In this document: piece after piece, positions 1-5,790 of the stretch
How positions within the stretch are numbered: the first letter of the stretch is position 1
How the letters are laid out: the number at the start of each line of letters is the position of its first letter
NCBI GenBank assembly: GCA_947589585.1
Contig: CANQCA010000036.1
Span: 1-13,252 of the forward strand
Source of the DNA: an uncultured Clostridia bacterium
GTDB taxonomy: Bacteria > Bacillota > Clostridia > Christensenellales > Borkfalkiaceae
Length of the DNA stretch: 13,252 bases
Direction: 5' to 3'
Made by a program: the position numbers and the translations under genes
Notes under the pieces: model-generated
Told to the model about the DNA's origin: nothing
Seen by the model: only the letters and a program-made list of their open reading frames with translations
Database searches by the model: none

Positions 1-404
1 ACATATTCTCCCGACGCATACTCCCAATCGAGATACAGCGCCTTTGCGTATCCCAATTTCAAATAGAAATCATCCTTCGTGCCGTCCAACGTATCGCCGC
101 TTGACATAACGCTATCGAATTTTTCAAGGTAATCAAACATCCGATAGCTGACCTTTCCTCCGTCCTGTCCATTGTAGACATATGCTTGATAGAGTGAATC
201 CGAGACATACACGACGCAATCGCTGTTGACACGGTATTCCATATCATTGTACGTTACCGTATAATTATGGTTTGATTCCAAATGCTGACGGACAGCGTCC
301 AGTCCATCCTTTTCGAAACTTTCGCCTGAGCTGCAGGCCGCGAATGCTCCGAGGCACAAAACCGTGGAAATCATAAGTACGATCCATTGGGAAAGCTTTT
401 TCAT
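1..404 (-). CDS. Putative lipoprotein, 3' end outside window
   Basis: The first 134 residues are visible; the gene runs off the left edge. It starts MKKLSQWIVLM and has a short basic N-terminus, a hydrophobic stretch and a lipobox-like FAAC at about residue 24, so it is probably a diacylglyceryl-anchored surface lipoprotein. The mature part is rich in Tyr, Asp, Val and Ser and looks like beta-strand-rich extracellular sequence. I recognise no family. The ATG at 404 is preceded by a good GGAGAAAT ribosome site. The gene starts 14 bases after the stop of the upstream lipoprotein gene, so the two probably share the promoter at 1435-1463. A role with the upstream lipoprotein is inferred from context only. 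The lipoprotein call is fairly sure; the function is unknown. Confidence 0.75.
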   Translation of the reverse strand, partial: MKKLSQWIVLMISTVLCLGAFAACSSGESFEKDGLDAVRQHLESNHNYTVTYNDMEYRVNSDCVVYVSDSLYQAYVYNGQDGGKVSYRMFDYLEKFDSVMSSGDTLDGTKDDFYLKLGYAKALYLDWEYASGEY

Positions 405-418
405 AATATTTCTCCTTA

Positions 419-1390
419 TCAAATTTGTACATCTGTGCTACGCGGCGCTTTGACCGCCGCTTCACCGTAACCGTAAACAGTCATAAATGTGACATTGGAG
501 ACAGAGGTGAAGATCTTCGAATTGGGATCAACTTCATACCCGAGCGCGAAAACCTTTCCGGCATTGAACTTCAAGTAGAAGTTTATCTGCGTTCCGAATC
601 CCACGAGAGCAGTGCAACGATAGGCGGTGGTCTCATTGTCGAAGATAGCGTTCCCGTAAGAATCCTTTACGCTGCGAAGTGTATCGCCGAACCCCGCATT
701 ATTATTCTTTTCCGACGAACCGATCACAGGGCTCGTCTTTTTCCATTTGCCCTTATTTGCGGGATCTGTATAGCTGATCGTATACTGGTCATACCCGGTG
801 TCTGTGCGTTTGATAAGGATCTCCTCTTCATAGTTCGTTCTGCTGCCTGAGAGGATCTTTGTCACTCTGTGATAGTTTTTACCAACGATCTGATAGCTCG
901 ATTCGTACTCCTCCCCGCTCATGGTCTGATACTTGTGGATCATTAAGAAGTTTTCGAGCTGCTGCGAAGAAAGTGCGGCCTCCCATTCTTCCTGTGTGAC
1001 CGTGTCGGACCTATAAGCCTCGATGTCGGTATTTTCGTCTACTACGAAATAGCCGCATACAGAACATGCTCCCCCCGACATGGTATGCGCTTCCTTCCCC
1101 GAAATCTCGTCCGTGTGCTCGCAGGTGGCAGCATGCCAATGAAATTCGTCATCCTTTTTCCATTCGTTCGAGAAGGAATGCGTGTGTTCGGAGGACTGTC
1201 CTCCGCCTTGTTGTGTTCCCGAACTACCTTGCTGCGCTCCCGAGCCGCCTTGCTGCGTGTTTGAGCTACCCTGTTGCGTTCCCGAGCTACCCTGCGTACT
1301 TGAAGAACTGTCGTCGTCGCACGCCGCAAACACTCCGAGCGCAAACACAGCGGCAAGACAAGCCGCCAAAGCCATTACTCTTTTCTTCAT
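419..1390 (-). CDS. Putative lipoprotein with QQG-repeat linker and His/Cys module
   Basis: This 323-residue protein begins with a signal peptide (MKKRVMALAACLAAVFALG) and a lipobox VFAAC with Cys24 as the likely lipidation site. Residues 25-67 are a low-complexity Ser/Gly/Gln/Asp linker containing four 7-residue repeats. Residues 69-114 form a His/Cys-rich module (HTH, HWH, CEH, AH, CSVCGY) of a type I recall from extracellular Clostridia proteins. Metal binding is plausible but not shown. The remainder, about 115-323, looks beta-rich and has no recognised family. The start at 1390 has a GGAG ribosome site 7 bases upstream and a near-consensus promoter further up. It is the first gene of a probable two-gene lipoprotein operon divergent from the XRE regulator, which may control it. 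The function is unknown. Confidence 0.85.
   Translation of the reverse strand: MKKRVMALAACLAAVFALGVFAACDDDSSSSTQGSSGTQQGSSNTQQGGSGAQQGSSGTQQGGGQSSEHTHSFSNEWKKDDEFHWHAATCEHTDEISGKEAHTMSGGACSVCGYFVVDENTDIEAYRSDTVTQEEWEAALSSQQLENFLMIHKYQTMSGEEYESSYQIVGKNYHRVTKILSGSRTNYEEEILIKRTDTGYDQYTISYTDPANKGKWKKTSPVIGSSEKNNNAGFGDTLRSVKDSYGNAIFDNETTAYRCTALVGFGTQINFYLKFNAGKVFALGYEVDPNSKIFTSVSNVTFMTVYGYGEAAVKAPRSTDVQI
1208..1291 (-). repeat. Four 21-bp coding tandem repeats
   Basis: This encodes residues 34-61 of the lipoprotein as four 7-residue units (GSSGTQQ, GSSNTQQ, GGSGAQQ, GSSGTQQ). It probably forms a flexible spacer that holds the folded domain away from the membrane or through the wall. Such in-frame 21-bp arrays can change copy number by slippage or recombination without breaking the reading frame. 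Confidence 0.85.
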
Positions 1391-1434
1391 TTTACATCTC
1401 CTATGAATAAAATTTTTCCTTTCGGACTATTTTC

Positions 1435-1463
1435 ATTATAGTCCCCATTTTGGAAACCGTCAA
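1435..1463 (-). promoter_or_regulatory. Sigma-A-type promoter of lipoprotein operon
   Basis: On the minus strand the -35 TTGACG (1458-1463) and -10 TATAAT (1435-1440) are separated by exactly 17 bases, one mismatch from the vegetative consensus. Transcription should start near 1428, giving a short leader before the GGAG site and the ATG at 1390. The spacer contains one copy of the direct repeat described at 1441-1481. Confidence 0.85.
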
Positions 1464-1481
1464 GTAAATGGTCCCCATTTT
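1441..1481. promoter_or_regulatory. Paired direct repeats, probable operator
   Basis: The 11-mer GTCCCCATTTT occurs at 1441-1451 and again at 1471-1481, exactly 30 bases apart, about three helical turns, so both copies face the same side of the DNA. One copy abuts the -10 box inside the promoter spacer; the other lies just upstream of the -35 box. This is a classic geometry for repression. The divergent XRE protein encoded at 1500 is the obvious candidate ligand, and the sites also lie directly upstream of its own gene, so autoregulation is possible. The assignment is inferred. Confidence 0.6.
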
Positions 1482-1499
1482 TGATATTTTTTTCATAAC

Positions 1500-1739
1500 A
1501 TGACAAATCAATTTGAATCGAGATTGAAGGAGTTGATCGCAGAAAGCGGAAAAATGCAAAAAGACATATGCGCCGACTTGCGAATTTCCAAACAAAAACT
1601 TTCCAAGTGGAAAACGGGTTACAATGAACCGAGCATGGACGAGCTCATTATGCTTGCCCTCTACTTCGGCGTGACGAGCGACTACCTTTTAGGGCTGGAA
1701 GATGAGACGGGCGCAAAAACCAATTCCGGCGAAGAATAA
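1500..1739 (+). CDS. XRE/Cro-family HTH transcriptional regulator
   Basis: This 79-residue single-domain protein has a Cro/C1-type helix-turn-helix over about residues 8-65. The pattern is typical: LKELIAESG, then KDICADLRISKQKLSKWKTG (second and recognition helices), then PSMDELIMLALYFGVTSDYLLG. It ends in a short acidic tail. The size and lack of a sensor domain resemble small phage-like or SinR/Xre-type DNA-binding proteins. It is divergent from the lipoprotein operon, and the paired repeats upstream are plausible binding sites. The start is fixed because an in-frame stop lies at 1482-1484 and no alternative start codon lies between. No Shine-Dalgarno sequence precedes the ATG, so initiation may be weak or leaderless. 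The regulated genes are inferred from position only. Confidence 0.9.
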   Translation: MTNQFESRLKELIAESGKMQKDICADLRISKQKLSKWKTGYNEPSMDELIMLALYFGVTSDYLLGLEDETGAKTNSGEE

Positions 1740-1779
1740 TATTATGTAAAGAAAAATATAAAAATTTTGTATAAAAAAT

Positions 1780-1812
1780 CCTGCGGGGCGTGCTACATGC
1801 ACGCCCCGCAGG
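1780..1812. terminator. Strong hairpin terminator between convergent genes
   Basis: Perfect 14-bp arms (1780-1793 and 1799-1812) enclose a 5-base loop. On the minus strand the stem is followed by ATTTTTTATAC, a good U-tract, so it should stop leftward transcripts coming from hemZ. On the plus strand only CGCGTTTT follows, so termination of xre is weaker but possible. Confidence 0.8.
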
Positions 1813-1877
1813 CGCGTTTTAATGGGGTTTGTAAGCCTTCCCCTCTCAGAGGGAGTGAGCTGCCCCCTTTGAAGGGT

Positions 1878-1930
1878 CGCAAAACGCAGTTCTGCACAGC
1901 GGCACAGTGTGCCGTGTGCTGCGTTTTGCG
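1878..1930. repeat. Long inverted repeat in intergenic region
   Basis: Perfect 12-bp outer arms (CGCAAAACGCAG at 1878-1889 and its complement at 1919-1930) surround inner arms CACAGCGGCAC and GTGCCGTGTG, which pair with a one-base bulge. The whole can fold into one extended hairpin. No U-tract follows on either strand, so it does not look like a terminator. Confidence 0.7.
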
Positions 1931-2111
1931 GTAAGTGAGCGCATATGGACGCGCGAACGGTGGCCGAACGCGGGGTTCTACCCGCGTGAGAAAGCTCCGC
2001 CGCAGGCGGTGGTGGGGGTTGAATGTGAAAAGCCCCCCCACCTGTCTCACTCCGTTCGCCACCCGCCCCCGTAAACAGGGGCAGGTCAACCCCCATCAGT
2101 CCTACGTGACA

Positions 2112-2136
2112 GCTTCCCCCTTGGAAAGGGGGAAGC
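2112..2136. repeat. Perfect 11-bp palindromic hairpin
   Basis: Arms GCTTCCCCCTT (2112-2122) and AAGGGGGAAGC (2126-2136) enclose a 3-base loop. No T-run follows on either strand. It resembles short REP-like units downstream of genes and may protect the hemZ transcript 3' end. A related but diverged sequence lies in the opposite orientation near 1831-1864. Confidence 0.65.
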
Positions 2137-2203
2137 CTTGCGGACTTTGTATAAGGGGATTCTCTCGGCGCTTCGGCCTCGGAATGACAGAAACCCCTTT
2201 ATA

Positions 2204-3574
2204 TTACCCAAACAATTTGTTCTTCCCCTCGATGAGCGCATCGACTTTGGCAAGGAAGGTGGGAAGATCCTTGGGCGAGGCAAGGCGCTCGATGCGGCCT
2301 TCACCAAAGAATACGCGTTTGGAAATGGCGTTGGCACCGACGGCGAGGTTATCCGCGCTCTCCTCCATCACGTCCACGTTGTATACGCACGCTTTTTGCG
2401 GCTTCGCCCAGCCCGTGTTCTCGTGTGCACCCGCCATGTATTTTTGGCGGTAGAGGTAGTAGGGCGCGTACCCCGCGGCGGTGAGTTTTTCGCGGGAATA
2501 GGCGATCATCGCGGACATGCCCCCCTCGGAGAGCGTCTCCGTCTCCTCTTTGAGCTTTGCGCCCTTTTTGAGACACAGGGTGTGCACGGTGATATTTTCG
2601 GGGGAAAGACCGATCGCGGTATCCACGCTGTTTTCAAATTCCTCGAGGCTCTCGCCCGTGAGCCCCGCGATGAGGTCGCAGTTCGTATCGAAGCCATAGG
2701 GCTTTGCCATTTCAAACGCCCTTACAACGTCCTCGGCGGAGTGCTTCCTGCCGATGGCGGCGAGCGTCCTATCCGAAAAGCTCTGTGCGTTGATGCAGAT
2801 GCGCGTCACGCCGTATTTTTTGCACAAGTCGAGCTTTTCCTCCGTGAAAACGTCGGGCCGCCCCGCCTCGACGGTGTATTCGCACCCGTTTTCTCTCAGG
2901 GGCGCGATCGCTTGAAAGACGCGCTCGAGCTCTTCCGCCTCCAAGACGAAGGGCGTTCCCCCGCCGATATAGACGGAGCGCAGGTTCTGATAGAGATGTT
3001 TTGCGGCTTTGAGCTCCCTTTCGAGGGCGGAAAGGTAAGCGGGCATGAACTTTCTCGTCGCCGCGATCGGGGCGGTGATGAAGGAGCAATACACGCACTT
3101 GGTCGGGCAGAACGGGAGGGAGACGAAGAGGTCGCAATTCCCCTCCCTGCGCTCGTAGATGCCCTTCTGCCCCTCCAAGACGCGGGCGGTGAGGGCGATA
3201 TTTTCCTCCGAAACGCCGAGGGTGCGGAAGAAATTTTCGAACTCCCCCGTCTTTTCGATGGAAGCGTAGGCGAGGCGGGTCGGGCGGATGCCCGTGAGCG
3301 ACCCCCACGGCAGAGTTTTATGGTATTTCTCGGAGAGAATCTTGTAGAGGGCGAGCTTCGCATACCGCTTTGTAAGGCTCTTTTGCTCCGTCTCTGTGCG
3401 CGCGGTATCCTCATAGGAGTAGGGAAAAGTTTCCCCGTCGATACAAAAGACGCCCGCAAAGCGTGCGCCGTCTTCTTTGATGATATGGGAGATCGGGAGC
3501 GCATTCGCCCCCTCGAAGAGGCGGCAAACGTCCATGAGCTCCTGCGAGAGCCATTCAAAGGCAGATTCGACCAT
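2204..3574 (-). CDS. hemZ: HemZ-type radical SAM coproporphyrinogen dehydrogenase-like protein
   Basis: This 456-residue protein belongs to the HemN/HemW/HemZ radical SAM group. The segment SLPFCPTKCVYCSF carries the cluster-binding CxxxCxxC as Cys156, Cys160 and Cys163. Residues YIGGGTPF (about 202-209) form the SAM-binding glycine motif, and EAGRPD follows in the barrel. The roughly 145-residue N-terminal extension with WGSLTGIRPTRL (about 90-101) is typical of Firmicutes HemZ rather than HemN. HemZ is annotated as oxygen-independent oxidation of coproporphyrinogen III, but many carriers lack a full haem pathway, so the true substrate is uncertain. The start at 3574 has an AGGAG site 6 bases upstream. 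It is the last gene of the recJ-rel-hemZ block, 84 bases after rel. No D-aminoacyl-tRNA deacylase gene, often found in this position, lies between them. Confidence 0.88.
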   Translation of the reverse strand: MVESAFEWLSQELMDVCRLFEGANALPISHIIKEDGARFAGVFCIDGETFPYSYEDTARTETEQKSLTKRYAKLALYKILSEKYHKTLPWGSLTGIRPTRLAYASIEKTGEFENFFRTLGVSEENIALTARVLEGQKGIYERREGNCDLFVSLPFCPTKCVYCSFITAPIAATRKFMPAYLSALERELKAAKHLYQNLRSVYIGGGTPFVLEAEELERVFQAIAPLRENGCEYTVEAGRPDVFTEEKLDLCKKYGVTRICINAQSFSDRTLAAIGRKHSAEDVVRAFEMAKPYGFDTNCDLIAGLTGESLEEFENSVDTAIGLSPENITVHTLCLKKGAKLKEETETLSEGGMSAMIAYSREKLTAAGYAPYYLYRQKYMAGAHENTGWAKPQKACVYNVDVMEESADNLAVGANAISKRVFFGEGRIERLASPKDLPTFLAKVDALIEGKNKLFG

Positions 3575-3658
3575 TTTTTGCTCCTATGACAAATAATGTT
3601 GGTACCATGTCCGAGGAAGACCGTTTAGAAAACGCATGAAAGGTTGCCCGAAACCAGC

Positions 3659-5788
3659 TCAACTGCTCAGGCGGTGGACGTCGATGATCTTGTTTTGCGC
3701 TTTGAGCTTGCCCATGAACACCTCGGCATCCTGCCTGCCCATGAGGGTGACGGTGACCTCGACGATGGCGGCGTTGCTCTTATCGTACCGCCCGTTGATG
3801 GAGGTGATGGAGAGCTTCATATCCGCCGTCGCCTGCGAGATGGCGGCAAGCGCGGCGCCCTGCTCTTCGGCATAGACGACGAAGGTCACGCGGAAGCGTG
3901 CGGCGCCCGCTCTCGAGACCCATTCCGCGGGTTGCAGGCGCATAGGATCGACGTTACGCATATTGGCGCAGTCGCGCCTGTGGATGACGACCCCCCTTCC
4001 CCGTGTCACAAAGCCGACGATCTCGTCGCCGGGAACGGGCGAACAGCACCCCGCAAAGGAGACGAGAAGGCCAGCAAGGCCCTTGACGGTGACGGTGTCG
4101 CTGACGTTCTTTTCCTTGAAGGGACGAAGCTCTACGGGCTGGGGAACTTCCTTGCGGAAATAGTCGATGAGTTTGAAGAGGACTTGATTGACCGAAATCG
4201 CGCCGTATCCCACGGCGGAGAACATCTCCTCCTGCGTATCGAAGGAAAGGCGCATGGAGATGGTTTTGAAGCTCTCGGGGGTGAGCAACTCGGCAAGGGT
4301 ATATCCCCTCTTTTTGGCCGCTTCCTCGAGCATGGTACGCCCCAATTTGATGTTCTCTTCCTTCGTCTCCTTCTTATAGAACTGCTTGATCTTCGCCTTT
4401 GCGGAAGAAGATTTGATGAATTTGAGCCAGTCCCGCGAGGGTCCCTTGCTCGCGGGCGAGGTGATGATCTCGACGACGTCGCCGAGGGAGAGCGTCGAGC
4501 TCAAAGGCACGATCTTGCCGTTCACCTTCGCACCCGTGCAGTGGTTGCCCACCTCGGAGTGGATGGCATAGGCGAAGTCGACGGGCGTCGCCCCTTCGGG
4601 CAGGGAGATGACCTTCCCGCGGGGGGTGAAGACGAGAAGCTCCGAGCTATACAGCTCTTCCTTCACCGTATTCATGAATTCCTTGGAATCCTTGAACCCG
4701 CCCTGGAGCTCCATCATCTCGCGGATCCACGAGAAACGTTGGTCGAGCTTGGTCGCGACGTCGCGGTTCTCCTTATACTTCCAATGCGCGGCGATACCGT
4801 ACTCGGCCGTGCGGTGCATTTCCGCCGTACGGATCTGGATCTCGAAGGGCTGGCCGAAGTCGGTGACCACCGTCGTATGCAGGGATTGGTACATGTTGGG
4901 CTTGGGGGTCGCAATATAATCCTTGATGCGCCCCGGCACGGGCTTCCATTTTTTATGGATCTTGCCGAACACTTCGTAGCACTCATCCACCGTGCTCACG
5001 ATGACGCGCACGGCGGTGAGGTCGTAGATCTGTTCGAGGGCGAGATCCTTCGCCTTCATCTTCTTATAGATCGAGTAGAAGTGCTTGGGCCTGCCGAACA
5101 CTTCCCCCGCGATATTGCTCTCCTTTAAGATCTCCTTGATCTCCTCGACGACGGAATTGACAAAGCGGTTGCGTTCCTCGAGTTTTTGGTGGATGTTCGC
5201 AACGAGGAAGGCAAAGGCGTCGGGGTCGAGATATTTGAGACAGAGATCCTCGAGTTCGCACTTGACCTGACTGATACCCAGCCGCCCCGCGATGGGCGCA
5301 TAGATATCGAGGGTCTCGCGGGCCATCTTCTTCTGCCGCTCGGGGGAAAGGTAGGTGAGCGAACGCATGTTGTGGAGACGGTCGGCGAGCTTGATGATGA
5401 TGACGCGGATATCCTTCGCCATCGCGATGAAGATCTTGCGGAAGTTCTCCGCCTCCTCCTCTTCCTCGGACTTGAAGACGATCTTATCCAACTTCGTGAC
5501 GCCCGAAACGAGCGTCAGGACGCTGTCGCCGAATTCGCGGCGGATATCTTCCTCGGTCGCGGGCGTATCCTCGATGACGTCGTGCAGGAGCGCGGCGGCA
5601 ATGGTCTCGGCGTCCAGCCCAAGATCCAAGAGGATCTCGGCGACAGCGCAGGGGTGGATGAAATACGGCTCGCCCGAGGCGCGCTTCTGGTCCTCATGCG
5701 CCTTCTTGGCATAGTCGTAGGCATGCAGAAGCATGTCGCGGTCGGTGCCCGAGTAGAATTCGTATATCTTCATGAGGATGGGTTCCAT
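3659..5788 (-). CDS. rel: Bifunctional (p)ppGpp synthetase/hydrolase Rel
   Basis: This 709-residue full-length Rel/SpoT-family protein makes and degrades the alarmone (p)ppGpp. The HD hydrolase domain contains LLHDVIEDT (His69-Asp70, Glu73-Asp74), so hydrolase residues are intact. The synthetase domain has GRPKHFYSIYKKM (about 232-244), RIKD (287-290) and MYQSLHTT (about 299-306). The RxKD signature fits bifunctional Rel rather than synthetase-only RelA, which has ExDD. A TGS domain follows at about 384-430, then a Cys-rich element with FAGCCSPVPGD and HRRDC (about 578-607), and a C-terminal ACT domain (about 631-705). I chose the ATG at 5788 because a GGAGGAGGG site lies just upstream and it follows the recJ stop by two bases. 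A second Met at 5773 is an alternative start. Translational coupling to recJ is likely. Confidence 0.95.
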   Translation of the reverse strand: MEPILMKIYEFYSGTDRDMLLHAYDYAKKAHEDQKRASGEPYFIHPCAVAEILLDLGLDAETIAAALLHDVIEDTPATEEDIRREFGDSVLTLVSGVTKLDKIVFKSEEEEEAENFRKIFIAMAKDIRVIIIKLADRLHNMRSLTYLSPERQKKMARETLDIYAPIAGRLGISQVKCELEDLCLKYLDPDAFAFLVANIHQKLEERNRFVNSVVEEIKEILKESNIAGEVFGRPKHFYSIYKKMKAKDLALEQIYDLTAVRVIVSTVDECYEVFGKIHKKWKPVPGRIKDYIATPKPNMYQSLHTTVVTDFGQPFEIQIRTAEMHRTAEYGIAAHWKYKENRDVATKLDQRFSWIREMMELQGGFKDSKEFMNTVKEELYSSELLVFTPRGKVISLPEGATPVDFAYAIHSEVGNHCTGAKVNGKIVPLSSTLSLGDVVEIITSPASKGPSRDWLKFIKSSSAKAKIKQFYKKETKEENIKLGRTMLEEAAKKRGYTLAELLTPESFKTISMRLSFDTQEEMFSAVGYGAISVNQVLFKLIDYFRKEVPQPVELRPFKEKNVSDTVTVKGLAGLLVSFAGCCSPVPGDEIVGFVTRGRGVVIHRRDCANMRNVDPMRLQPAEWVSRAGAARFRVTFVVYAEEQGAALAAISQATADMKLSITSINGRYDKSNAAIVEVTVTLMGRQDAEVFMGKLKAQNKIIDVHRLSS

Positions 5789-5790
5789 CG

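Larger units (their letters stand above)
1813..2203. repeat. Gene-free mosaic of interspersed palindromic repeats
   Basis: No credible gene is present; open frames here are low-complexity and lack coding character. The stretch contains several imperfect inverted repeats. The segment at about 1831-1864 resembles, in inverse orientation, the segment at about 2105-2137, so the two could be ends of a non-autonomous element about 300 bp long. Inside lies the 1878-1930 palindrome. At the right end, 2151-2202 has short inverted ends (ATAAGGGG and CCCCTTTAT) around a CGGAATGACAG motif of a kind I recall from dispersed bacterial repeats, abutting the hemZ stop. The identity of the family is inferred. 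Confidence 0.55.

Noticed and set aside
425..850. Plus-strand frame opposite the lipoprotein gene
   Set aside because: The opposite strand encodes a clear signal peptide, lipobox and repeats with a good ribosome site; this frame has none of these.
1208..1291. Possible CRISPR-like array
   Set aside because: The repeats are contiguous 21-bp coding units without spacers and encode an in-frame protein linker.
1437..1488. Plus-strand promoter for xre (TATAGT at 1437 or GATATT at 1483)
   Set aside because: Neither -10-like hexamer has a convincing -35 at proper spacing, so no promoter is claimed.
1689..2096. Minus-strand frame in the intergenic repeat region, overlapping the end of xre
   Set aside because: It reads through hairpins and low-complexity sequence, overlaps xre, and has no ribosome site or domain.
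2112..2136. hemZ terminator
   Set aside because: The stem is perfect but no T-run follows on the minus strand; the 1780-1812 hairpin has one and is the better candidate.
1935..2453. Plus-strand frame starting in the repeat region and entering hemZ
   Set aside because: The composition is Arg- and Pro-rich from palindromic DNA, and it overlaps a strongly supported gene on the other strand.
2138..3589. Long plus-strand open frame opposite hemZ
   Set aside because: It mirrors the minus-strand hemZ codons, has no ribosome site or family motifs, and is a usual by-product of GC-rich codon bias. The same applies to the plus-strand frames at 3644-5128, 9055-10491 and 10930-12312.
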